64,000 nucleotides of DNA from Campylobacteraceae bacterium (lineage in GTDB: Bacteria > Campylobacterota > Campylobacteria > Campylobacterales > Campylobacteraceae), in contig JAIRXG010000007.1 in NCBI GenBank assembly GCA_031268335.1, positions 1 through 64,000 of the forward strand, in the 5' to 3' direction. Below the pieces are notes generated by a model. That model saw only the letters and a list, made by a program, of their open reading frames with translations. It ran no database searches and was not told the DNA's origin. Made by a program: the position numbers and the translations under genes. The number at the start of each line of letters is the position of its first letter. Positions within the stretch are counted from its first letter, which is position 1. Positions 47,309 through 55,606 of the stretch are shown piece by piece.

Positions 47309-48688
47309 TCATCTCTTTTTTGTCCTTTTTAAAATGACATAAACAAGATACATAAAAACTATCCAAATGGGTACGGCGAGCACAGAATAAAACATTCCAA
47401 AATCAGGCATTGCCATAACCGCCAAAACAAAAACTACAAACGCCAGACATAAATAATTTCCAAAAGGATACAAAATAGTCGGGAAAAACGTTTTTACGCC
47501 ATTTTTATCTTTAGCTTTGCGAAAAAAGAGATGCGCCAAACTTATCATAGCCCAATTTATCACCAAAGCCGCTACAACCACCGACATAGCTTGTTTAAAA
47601 GCCTCATTCCACTGCGGTAAAAAATAATTTAAAGGCACAACCATAAAAGTAAGCAAAGCTGCCAATCCCATAGCTGCTATCGGAATCGCGCGATCATTTA
47701 ATTTTGAAAATATTTTTGGAGCATTACCTTGACATGAGAGTCCAAAAAGCATTCTGCTTGTCGCATAAACACCGCTATTAAACACCGAAAGCGCGGCGGT
47801 TAATATGACAAAATTCAAAATACCCGCTACATGTTTAAAACCTATATCTGTAAAAATCAAAGTAAATGGGCTTGACTCTTTTGTGAGATTGCTCCAATGA
47901 TAAAGCGAGAGCAAAACCGTAATTGTTCCTATGTAAAAAACCAAAATGCGAAATAATACTTGATTTGTTGCTTTTGGTATCGTCTTTTTTGGTTCATCCG
48001 CCTCAGCCGCTGCAATTCCAACAAGTTCAAGACCGCCAAAAGAGAACATTATAATCGGTATCGCTATGATTAGTCCGTATAATCCATTTGCAAAAAATCC
48101 GCTCTTGCCTTCTACGCCTACAGGTGCTTCCCAAAGATTTTTTATGGTCGCGTCAGGCACTAAACTTGTATTGATAAAAAGTATATATAAGCCGAAAACT
48201 ATCATACCTATGATAGCAGATATTTTGATGATGGAAAACCAAAACTCCACTTCACCGAATATTTTAACGGTTGAAAAATTTATTATATTTATGACGATAA
48301 AAAATATTAAAGCACTTATCCACGTCGGAAGATCAGGAAACCAAAACTGCATGTAAGCTGCTACGGCCGTAAGTTCTGAAATGCTCACCATCACATAAAG
48401 TATCCAATAATTCCAACCTGCCAAAAAACCCGCAAAATTGCCCCAATATTTATATGCAAAATAACTAAATGAACCGGCTTGCGGCTCTTCGCTCATCATT
48501 TCGCCAAGCTGTCTCATTATCAAAAAAGCTAAAAAACCTACAATCGCATACCCGGCAAGCACAGAAGGACCGGCCAAAAATATAGCAGAACCTGTTCCCA
48601 AAAATAGACCCGTTCCCACGGCTCCTCCAAGCGCTATGAGTTGTATATGCCTATTTTTTAAAGCTCTGTGCAGTTTTTTGTCGTTCAT
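47309..48688 (-). CDS. Amino acid permease, AroP/PheP-like (APC superfamily)
   Basis: 459 residues and twelve hydrophobic helices. Segments close to E. coli AroP include LKNRHIQLIALGGAVGTGLF, FLIMRQLGEMMSEEPQAGSF, KIFGEVEFWFSIIKI and IIMFSFGGLELVGIAAAEAD, which strongly suggests proton-coupled uptake of aromatic amino acids; related lysine or proline carriers share these segments, so the substrate is not proved. Monocistronic, with an AAGGGA site before the ATG. Confidence 0.88.
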   Translation of the reverse strand: MNDKKLHRALKNRHIQLIALGGAVGTGLFLGTGSAIFLAGPSVLAGYAIVGFLAFLIMRQLGEMMSEEPQAGSFSYFAYKYWGNFAGFLAGWNYWILYVMVSISELTAVAAYMQFWFPDLPTWISALIFFIVINIINFSTVKIFGEVEFWFSIIKISAIIGMIVFGLYILFINTSLVPDATIKNLWEAPVGVEGKSGFFANGLYGLIIAIPIIMFSFGGLELVGIAAAEADEPKKTIPKATNQVLFRILVFYIGTITVLLSLYHWSNLTKESSPFTLIFTDIGFKHVAGILNFVILTAALSVFNSGVYATSRMLFGLSCQGNAPKIFSKLNDRAIPIAAMGLAALLTFMVVPLNYFLPQWNEAFKQAMSVVVAALVINWAMISLAHLFFRKAKDKNGVKTFFPTILYPFGNYLCLAFVVFVLAVMAMPDFGMFYSVLAVPIWIVFMYLVYVILKRTKKR

Positions 48689-48845
48689 TTTTATTTTCCC
48701 TTATAAAAACCCATAGATTACCAAAAATTTCTGAAAATATGATATAAATCGATATAGAAAATTATGATTTCAAGCAATTTTTAATATGTTGATAAATTTT
48801 TTTTCAAAAATATCAATATACTTTAAAAAAACAAAAAGAGAGTTT

Positions 48846-50291
48846 ATGCAAAAAAATCTCACATATATGATTCTTTTTATATTTTTACTTTTTAGCGGTT
48901 GCGCATACAAATCTTCGACAAATGAACTTGCACGATTTGATGACATTTTGCGCGAAAATGACTGCGACTTTTCACTTATTGATAAAAAATTAAAAAATGG
49001 CGATGATATAATACTTTGGACTATTCAAGGAGGAGCGCTTGCCAGAAATTGCGGGGATTTTGCAAAAAGTACAGAACTTTTTGACGAAGCCGAACTTCAT
49101 TATAAATTTGATGTAGATATGAAAAATCCTCTGCTTGAAGCAAGAGATAAGACGAGGTCTATTTTTATAAACAATAACGCCAACCAATACGAAGGAGACG
49201 TTTATGAAAAAATAATGGTAAATACTTATAAAGCACTCAATTTCTTAGCCCTAAATGACAAAGAAAACGCGCGGGTAGAGTTCAATAGAGCATTTGAAAG
49301 ACAGCGCATAGCAAAAGAGTATTTCGCAAACGATATAGCTTCTTTGGAAAAAAAGAACGCTAAAAACCTGCAAGACCTCAAAAACAATCAAGATTCGTAT
49401 AACACTTTCGCAAAATTAAAAGCCGAACGCCAAAAGAGAAAGAACGGCGCTAAGGTTAGTCCGCAAACTCTTATCTTTAATGAAAATTCTATCGATTTAG
49501 CTTTCAATAGATACACTCAAAATGCCGCAAGTGCCGCATACGCTGATTTTATAAATCCGTTTACGACTTATGTTGGCGCGCTTTTTTTGCTAAATGATAA
49601 AAGTTATCAAAGAGCAGTTGATTTATTGAAAGAAAGTTTACAAATAGATCCGAAAAATTTACAAATAGCAAAAGACTTTGCATTAGCGGATAAAATGGCG
49701 GGTGGATTCAATGCCGATTTTAAAGAACATTACGTTTGGTTGCTATATGAAAATGGATTTGGAGCAATAAAAAATGAAGTTAGGATTGATTTGCCGCTCT
49801 TTTTGGTTTCAAATTCGTTGATATATTCTGGTATCGCCGTACCTTCGCTTCAATTTCGCACAGCTTCTTATCCTTTTTTGACGATAAAAAATAGTTCCGG
49901 AGACAGTTCTGTAACATCGGTCATAGCAGATATTGACGCTATAATAGTGGCTGAATTTGACAAAAGATATTTTAGTCTCGTTGCGGAAGCTATTATAAGC
50001 GCAGCAGCAAAAACTATTGTGCAAAAACAGTTAAGTGATACTGATCCGCTTTTGGGATTTTTAGGATTTTTCTATCAGATAGCTACAACAAAAGCCGACA
50101 TAAGAAGTTGGAGTGCATTGCCAAAAAATTTTGGGGCGGCAAGCATTCCGATAAAGGACGGCAATATCGTGATTGTCGATGAAAACGGGGCAATATTGCT
50201 CAAAGATTTTTTACAAAACGATAAAAATGTTATAATTTACCTAAAATCCTCGCAAAAAGGTCAAATTATAACGCATAAAATCTATTTTTAA
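48846..50291 (+). CDS. COG3014-type lipoprotein of the LpoB locus
   Basis: 481 residues from the ATG at 48846, chosen because it gives an ideal signal peptide (MILFIFLLFSGC lipobox, Cys19) with AAGAGAG just upstream; the in-frame ATG at 48786 would add 20 non-signal residues. The middle contains TPR-like helices (YLKESLQIDPKN-type text near 290-310). The family is annotated only as COG3014 and occurs before YcfL and LpoB genes, as here. A role in envelope or peptidoglycan synthesis is inferred from that context. Confidence 0.8.
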   Translation: MQKNLTYMILFIFLLFSGCAYKSSTNELARFDDILRENDCDFSLIDKKLKNGDDIILWTIQGGALARNCGDFAKSTELFDEAELHYKFDVDMKNPLLEARDKTRSIFINNNANQYEGDVYEKIMVNTYKALNFLALNDKENARVEFNRAFERQRIAKEYFANDIASLEKKNAKNLQDLKNNQDSYNTFAKLKAERQKRKNGAKVSPQTLIFNENSIDLAFNRYTQNAASAAYADFINPFTTYVGALFLLNDKSYQRAVDLLKESLQIDPKNLQIAKDFALADKMAGGFNADFKEHYVWLLYENGFGAIKNEVRIDLPLFLVSNSLIYSGIAVPSLQFRTASYPFLTIKNSSGDSSVTSVIADIDAIIVAEFDKRYFSLVAEAIISAAAKTIVQKQLSDTDPLLGFLGFFYQIATTKADIRSWSALPKNFGAASIPIKDGNIVIVDENGAILLKDFLQNDKNVIIYLKSSQKGQIITHKIYF

Positions 50292-50302
50292 GGAGATGAA
50301 AA

Positions 50303-50743
50303 ATGAGAAAAATGTTCTATCTTTTAGCGTTTTTGGCGCTGATTTTTACAGGTTGCGCAGATAAATCTCCGCAATTAAATGTAGCTTATTCCAATGTTAT
50401 TTTCGAAAACGATAGCATAAAGGAGTGGCTTGTTTTGCAAAACATTATTTCTGTTGTTAGAGACGATGGTTTTATAGAGGTGGAAGTAGTTGGTAAAAAT
50501 ATCAGCTCATCTAAGCAAATTTTAACTTATAATGTGGATTGGTATGACCAAAATGGTTTTGTTATTAAATCCATATTGGTTAAACGTAAAATAGCAAGCA
50601 TTGAAAATGGCAAATCCATAATCATACATGTAATAAGCCCGAGTGAAAACGCAGCAAGTTATAAAGTTCGTTTTGGATTGCCTACAAGCGATGACGAATT
50701 AAGAGATAAAAATGTAAACTTAAGAGAATATAGAGGAGAGTGA
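50303..50743 (+). CDS. ycfL: YcfL-family lipoprotein (DUF1425)
   Basis: 146 residues with an AAGGAG site and lipobox IFTGC (Cys18). The core with VLQNIISVVRDDGFIEVEVV, LTYNVDWYDQNGFVIKS and FGLPTSDDELRDKN fits the YcfL beta-sandwich. Its function is unknown, but the gene regularly precedes lpoB, also in E. coli. Eleven bases separate it from the previous gene. Confidence 0.85.
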   Translation: MRKMFYLLAFLALIFTGCADKSPQLNVAYSNVIFENDSIKEWLVLQNIISVVRDDGFIEVEVVGKNISSSKQILTYNVDWYDQNGFVIKSILVKRKIASIENGKSIIIHVISPSENAASYKVRFGLPTSDDELRDKNVNLREYRGE

Positions 50744-50745
50744 AA

Positions 50746-51366
50746 ATGAAAAAAACAGTATTTACAAAGTCGCTTATAGCGATGATGGGATTTGTCCTAA
50801 TCGGGTGCACGCAGCAAGCGCCTCGTTATGTCGGAGTTGACAATCCAGAAGTTCAAGCTGTCATATCTATGGGGCTTGATAGGCAAGATTTTGAAAAAGC
50901 GGCAGCGGATGCCGTTGATTCGCTGCTTCGCTCGGGTGTATTGAGCAAGCCTAACGGCGAAAGATATGTTGTAGCGATAGGCAGGATAATAAACGATACT
51001 ACGCAAAGAATCGATACGGATATGTTTGTCAAAAAGATAAGAACATCTATGTTAAATTCCGGCAAAGCGGTTGTTACTTCAGCTATAACAGCAGGCGGGA
51101 ATGACGACGAACTTATCTATCAGACAAGAGATTTGAGGGCCGACGATGAATTCAAACAAGAAACAATAGCCGGAAAAGGGACGATTTTAGCGCCTGAACT
51201 TTCATTGACGGGCAAAATAATACAACAATCAAAAACCGTTGATAAAAATAAATTGGTCGAATACTATTTTCAACTAACGCTTACGAACCTCAAAAACGGA
51301 CTTGCCGTTTGGGAAGATGAGAGCATCATAGGAAAAGTCGGGGATAAAAAATCGGTCAATTGGTAA
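50746..51366 (+). CDS. lpoB: Penicillin-binding protein activator LpoB
   Basis: 206 residues from ATG 50746 (GAGGAGAG site; an in-frame GTG at 50740 is less likely). Lipobox VLIGC (Cys21). The LpoB domain follows: SLLRSGVLSKPNGERYVVAIG, NDTTQRIDTDMFVKKIRTSML, PELSLTGKIIQQ, and the end YYFQLTLTNLKNGLAVWEDE. LpoB is an outer-membrane lipoprotein that activates a bifunctional peptidoglycan synthase (PBP1b in enterobacteria). Its partner is outside the window. Last gene of the three-lipoprotein operon. Confidence 0.93.
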   Translation: MKKTVFTKSLIAMMGFVLIGCTQQAPRYVGVDNPEVQAVISMGLDRQDFEKAAADAVDSLLRSGVLSKPNGERYVVAIGRIINDTTQRIDTDMFVKKIRTSMLNSGKAVVTSAITAGGNDDELIYQTRDLRADDEFKQETIAGKGTILAPELSLTGKIIQQSKTVDKNKLVEYYFQLTLTNLKNGLAVWEDESIIGKVGDKKSVNW

Positions 51367-51369
51367 TAT

Positions 51370-51401
51370 GTACATGTAAGAGCCGTACCTCTTACATGTA
51401 C
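51370..51401 (+). terminator. Terminator-like hairpin built from two TACATGTA motifs
   Basis: GTACATGTAAGAG (51370-51382) and CTCTTACATGTAC (51389-51401) form a perfect 13-bp stem with a 6-base loop, starting 3 bases after the lpoB stop. Each arm contains the genome-wide palindrome, like uptake-sequence terminators in Neisseria and Pasteurellaceae. Confidence 0.75.
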
Positions 51402-51487
51402 AAACATTAGAAAATAATCGCTGATAAAAGAGTGTGCCGCCAAATAGCCCGCATCTCTTACATATTTGAATATTTAAGGTAAAAATT

Positions 51488-52936
51488 ATGTTCAAAAAGA
51501 TACTTACAAATATTTATGTAGTTTTGTTTGTGTATATACCGCTAATTGCGCATATAGTATGTTCGTTATGTTTTATCTTTGGCGGAATTGCGGGCGGAAA
51601 AGTGGGAATGAAAATCTTTGTAGTTTCAATGTTCATTTTTTCATTAACAATATTTATCTTTTTTGGATATTTTTGGGCTAAAAAATTTATAAATAAGATA
51701 AACTTTGCAACCTATTTCGCACTTTTTGCATTTTTAATCTATACTCTTATTTGCTTGAACTTGGCTTTTATTATCTCTGGTTGGAGCTATTCGGATAAAT
51801 ATTTTGAAATGATTGCTCTTTTTTCAAATGTTACTTTTATTCCAATAAATTTTTTGTTTATATTTAGCGGTAAACCTTTATATGTTTTTCTGTTGCAAAT
51901 TGTATTTTATGGACTGTTTGGCAGCGGAATTGCTTTAGCGCTTTTGCAAAAAGAACTGCTAAGACCTGTCAAAAAACCTATGGTGATTTTAATTTCAATT
52001 GTTTTAATACTAACACTATCTTTTGTCACTCAACTGCTACTTAGAAATTCACATTTTTTGCCTTATTCTGTTACTAAATTTGAAAAATTTATAGAAAACA
52101 ATAAAAATAATAATCATACTGCTACTCTAAGAGGAGATTTAACTTTAAAACTTGAAAATAATTTTCCAAAACTTGACGGAGCAACTGCTCTTTGCCTTGT
52201 ATTTTTATCGGTATATGAAGCTATGTATCCCAAAATGCAAAACCAATATGATTATGCAAGGTGCTCATCAACGCCGCAAGCTTATAACAACCTGATAAAC
52301 GGCAACGTTGAACTTATATTTGTAGCCGCACCTTCAAATGCACAGCTGCAAATAGCCAAAGAAAAAGGCGTGGAGCTTACATTAACGCCGATAGGCAAAG
52401 AAGCGTTTGTATTTTTGGCAAATAGACAAAACCCCATAAACTCTTTAAGTATTGAAAATATAAGAGGTATATACTCCGGCAAAATCAAAAATTGGCGTGA
52501 ATTCGGAGGAGAAAATAGAAAAATCTTGGCATTTCAGCGCAACGAAAATTCGGGTAGTCAAACCGCTATGCAAAAATATGTGATGAAAGATACGCCGTTT
52601 ATATCTCCCATACAAGAGGAATTTCATGGTAGCATGGGCGGTATGATAGAGGGAACGGCAAATTATAGAAACGCCCCAAACGCCATAGGATACTCATTCA
52701 GATACTATGCGACAGTTATGAATTCAAATGAAAATATCAAGCTTTTAAGCATTGAGGGTATAGAACCTACCGTTGAAAATATCAAAAACAACACATATCC
52801 GTTTACTGCCGAATTTTATATCGTAAACACACAAAATATCTCACAAAACGGACAAAAATTGATTGATTGGTTTTTGAGCGAACAAGGGCAAGCGCTTATA
52901 GAAGACATTGGTTATGTGCCGATTAGAGAGTTTTAA
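51488..52936 (+). CDS. Membrane protein with PstS-like binding domain
   Basis: 482 residues. Five to six hydrophobic helices (to about residue 190) are fused to a phosphate-binding-protein-like domain (about 205-482): LRGDLTLKLENNFPKLDGAT, SIENIRGIYSGKIKNWREFG, QRNENSGSQTAMQ and NAIGYSFRYYATVM are the usual PstS-type landmarks. In ordinary PstS the domain is free or lipid-anchored; here it is tied to a multi-helix membrane part, suggesting a sensor or a tethered binding protein. No pst transport genes are adjacent. The ATG has an AAGGT site. Confidence 0.82.
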   Translation: MFKKILTNIYVVLFVYIPLIAHIVCSLCFIFGGIAGGKVGMKIFVVSMFIFSLTIFIFFGYFWAKKFINKINFATYFALFAFLIYTLICLNLAFIISGWSYSDKYFEMIALFSNVTFIPINFLFIFSGKPLYVFLLQIVFYGLFGSGIALALLQKELLRPVKKPMVILISIVLILTLSFVTQLLLRNSHFLPYSVTKFEKFIENNKNNNHTATLRGDLTLKLENNFPKLDGATALCLVFLSVYEAMYPKMQNQYDYARCSSTPQAYNNLINGNVELIFVAAPSNAQLQIAKEKGVELTLTPIGKEAFVFLANRQNPINSLSIENIRGIYSGKIKNWREFGGENRKILAFQRNENSGSQTAMQKYVMKDTPFISPIQEEFHGSMGGMIEGTANYRNAPNAIGYSFRYYATVMNSNENIKLLSIEGIEPTVENIKNNTYPFTAEFYIVNTQNISQNGQKLIDWFLSEQGQALIEDIGYVPIREF

Positions 52937-53022
52937 AAAATATTAAAAAATACTTGAGATTTTGCGATAAAGACATATTTTTAGGCTATAATTAAATTTC
53001 ATTTTAGAATGATGGAAAAAAT

Positions 53023-54306
53023 ATGAATAAGACGGCACAAAACATTTTAGATACTCTACCAATAGTATTGCAAAATTATAAAACCTTAAAAGAAAGAAAA
53101 TCAACACATACATATTTAGAAATAAGTATAAATGAAGCATTTACAATATTTTCAGACAATTACGACCTATTAGCAACAACGATAAAAAATGAACTATTTA
53201 ACACAATCTCGCTAAACAAACAAGCAACCATTTTAGATATCATCAATGAGATAAAAAACCAATTGGATGATATCAAAAAAAATGGCTTTCAACCATCCTT
53301 TATTGGACCAAATACTATAAATAAATTAATCAAACTAACTATAGATCTTACAAATATTTTGGAAGATTCTATGCTATTAGCAAAATCGCTTGGGATAGAA
53401 AATTACACAAATAAAACCATAAATAAAGAAATACAAAAAACATACTCAAAAATAATCACCAACGAAAAAGATATAATATCAATTTTAGAAGAAATCAAAC
53501 AAACAAAAAGTGACACTCAAAATATATATGATACTACCAAGTCATTGTATAAAGAAGCTGATGAAAAGCTGAAAGAATTAACAAATATCAAACAAGAAAC
53601 AGCGAAAATTTTAAATGTTATAAATGAAACAAGAGAAAAAACAAAAAGTAGCGAACAAGAAATTGAAAATAAAAAACTAAAAATTAATACTTTTGCTTCC
53701 AATATAGACGAATACGAATCTCGAATTGAACAATACATTAAACAAGCCAAAGAAATTTTAGAACTTGAAACAACAATTCAAAATATAATTTCTAAAGCCG
53801 AAATGGCATTGAATTTAAATTCAGCACAAGGTATTAGCGCTGCATTTTCAGCTCAATACGACACAGCTAAAAATGCGAATATAATTCTTAAAACTAATTC
53901 TTGGATATTTGGAGCATTTTTATTTATAGTAGTAGCATTAGTTTTTACATTTTGGATTGCCTTTGACGCATCAATGATAACTATAAATAGCATAATTGCA
54001 CGTATAACAGCTGTTACTGTTTCCATAACGGGAGCAGCATTTTGCGCTGCACAATACACAAAACAAAAGAATATAGCGGAAGATTATGCATATAAGGCTG
54101 TATTAGCCAAATCTATCATTGCTTTTACTGATGAGATAAAGAAAAAAGATGAAAAATTAGTTGCAGAATATATAATGAAAGTTTTGGATGAAATACACAA
54201 AGATCCGCTAAGAACAAAAAATAATCAAGATAACACAAATTTTATATTAGATAAACTTAATGAATTAATTAAGAATTTGCCCAATAAAATTGCCATTAAA
54301 GAATAA
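53023..54306 (+). CDS. Coiled-coil membrane protein, unassigned
   Basis: 427 residues. A helical N-terminal domain with low Cys/Trp content is followed by a long coiled coil (about 145-255; repeats such as KIITNEKDIISILEEIKQTK, LKELTNIKQETAKILNVINE), then two close transmembrane helices (about 295-345, SWIFGAFLFIVVALVFTFWI and ITAVTVSITGAAFCAAQY) and a helical tail. Unusually Lys/Asn-rich, A-rich at third positions. Similar layouts occur in membrane effectors of phage defence and in chemosensory proteins, but no known domain is seen. Alone between the PstS-like gene and ynfA. Confidence 0.7.
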   Translation: MNKTAQNILDTLPIVLQNYKTLKERKSTHTYLEISINEAFTIFSDNYDLLATTIKNELFNTISLNKQATILDIINEIKNQLDDIKKNGFQPSFIGPNTINKLIKLTIDLTNILEDSMLLAKSLGIENYTNKTINKEIQKTYSKIITNEKDIISILEEIKQTKSDTQNIYDTTKSLYKEADEKLKELTNIKQETAKILNVINETREKTKSSEQEIENKKLKINTFASNIDEYESRIEQYIKQAKEILELETTIQNIISKAEMALNLNSAQGISAAFSAQYDTAKNANIILKTNSWIFGAFLFIVVALVFTFWIAFDASMITINSIIARITAVTVSITGAAFCAAQYTKQKNIAEDYAYKAVLAKSIIAFTDEIKKKDEKLVAEYIMKVLDEIHKDPLRTKNNQDNTNFILDKLNELIKNLPNKIAIKE

Positions 54307-54337
54307 TATTTTACAAAAATGCCTCTTTCTAAAAATT

Positions 54338-54377
54338 AAGTATTTCTTTCATATGGTTTAATTTATCATTTTTAAAT
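54338..54377. repeat. 40-bp direct repeat, copy 1 (upstream of ynfA)
   Basis: 37 of 40 bases match 57675-57714, beginning AAGTATTTCTTTCATAT and ending ATTTATCATTTTTAAAT. It lies 30 bases before the ynfA ATG. Confidence 0.85.
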
Positions 54378-54406
54378 TTAGAGAATTTTAAGTTATAAGG
54401 GCTTTT

Positions 54407-54727
54407 ATGCTAATTTCAAAATCGCTGTTGATATTTTTTTGGCAGGACTTTGCGAGAAGGCGGCGGATATATCTTTGGCTAAGAGGTGACAAACATTGGA
54501 ATTACGGACTTTTTGGCGGAGTTATTCTTGCGTTTTACGGAGTAGTAGTAACTTGGCAGCCCTCTAATTTTGCCAGAGTTTATGCAGCTTATGGCGGAGT
54601 CTTTATTTTGATGTCTATGCTTTGGGCTATGAAATTTGACAATTACCTACCTGATAAATACGACGTAATTGGAGTTCTAATAGCGCTATTGGGCGTTTTT
54701 ATTATCTATTTCGCCCCGCGAGGATAA
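54407..54727 (+). CDS. ynfA: YnfA/UPF0060-family membrane protein with a scrambled first helix
   Basis: 106 residues. From RGDKHWNYGLFGG on, the match to YnfA (small four-helix membrane protein) is good, with QPSNFARVYAAYGGVFILMS and DVIGVLIALLGVF. Residues about 13-27 (WQDFARRRRIYLW) do not fit. Reading other frames gives the expected LAGLCE then GGGYIF, so three single-base losses (first in the T7 run at 54434-54440, others near 54456 and 54474) would restore a canonical protein. The frame stays open because the three shifts add to three. Probably non-functional. Confidence 0.75.
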   Translation: MLISKSLLIFFWQDFARRRRIYLWLRGDKHWNYGLFGGVILAFYGVVVTWQPSNFARVYAAYGGVFILMSMLWAMKFDNYLPDKYDVIGVLIALLGVFIIYFAPRG

Positions 54728-54984
54728 AAAATAAAAAAATATTTTAGAATACAGTTTAAATTTTACTTTTAGTTTTTCTTATAGCTTTCTCGTTCTATTG
54801 AAAAATAACCAAAAAAATAGCCCGATATTATGATTATTCTTTGATTTTTCCAAACACTTGACACTATTAATAGATGAGTAGCTTGCGTGTATCCAAAAAA
54901 TACTTTCACATTTAAAAATTAATATTTTTTAAAGTATCAATAACGTAGAATATTTTTTTCTATTTTAATTTTGAAGGATATTAA

Positions 54985-55605
54985 ATGAAATCTGCCATCA
55001 AATTATCTTTAGTTCTAATATTAACTCTTTTTCTCTCCTCTTGTAAAGAAGGAAAATCTAACAACGATGATAACAATCCAACAGTAGAACACCCCTATTC
55101 TTACGGATATGATTGCAAGGGAAATGTTGCAGTAAACGGATATGCGCTTCCGCCTTGTCCTGACCCAAAGATAAATGATGAAACTCTTCTTGGCATAGAT
55201 GTAAACAATAACGGAGTAAGAGACGACGTAGAAAGATGGTTAATCGCAAGATACAAGAATGACCATAAGATTGTAACTGAGATTGGGTTTCAAGCAAGCA
55301 AGGCTCATCAGTTTATGTTGGCAAATCCTGATAAACCCGAAGAGGCAAGACAAGCTATCAATGGGGCTCAAGCTTGCAATTGGTATTTTAAGTACGATGC
55401 AGATGAATTCGGCGACCCTATTTTGATTGACCATAGTATCTCAACTTCTATTGCCTTTGATACTATTCAACTCAACACAGAGGAGCGGATAAGAGCTTAT
55501 CTGGCATACGATAGAAAGTTAGGGGGTGAGATATACAGACTTCCTCGCGCAGACGAAGAAAAAGCTTTATGCACATTTGACGTAGATACTCTTTTAGGAG
55601 ACTAA
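54985..55605 (+). CDS. Lipoprotein with EF-hand-like loop, partner of the secreted hydrolase
   Basis: 206 residues with a GAAGGA site. Lipobox FLSSC (Cys20). Six further cysteines or acid clusters follow, and IDVNNNGVRDDVERWL (about 72-87) looks like a calcium-binding DxNxNGxxDD loop. It is followed one base later by a gene for a secreted serine-hydrolase-like protein. A lipoprotein next to a lipase-like gene recalls effector-immunity or chaperone pairs, but no family is recognised and the role is inference. Confidence 0.7.
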   Translation: MKSAIKLSLVLILTLFLSSCKEGKSNNDDNNPTVEHPYSYGYDCKGNVAVNGYALPPCPDPKINDETLLGIDVNNNGVRDDVERWLIARYKNDHKIVTEIGFQASKAHQFMLANPDKPEEARQAINGAQACNWYFKYDADEFGDPILIDHSISTSIAFDTIQLNTEERIRAYLAYDRKLGGEIYRLPRADEEKALCTFDVDTLLGD

Positions 55606-55606
55606 C

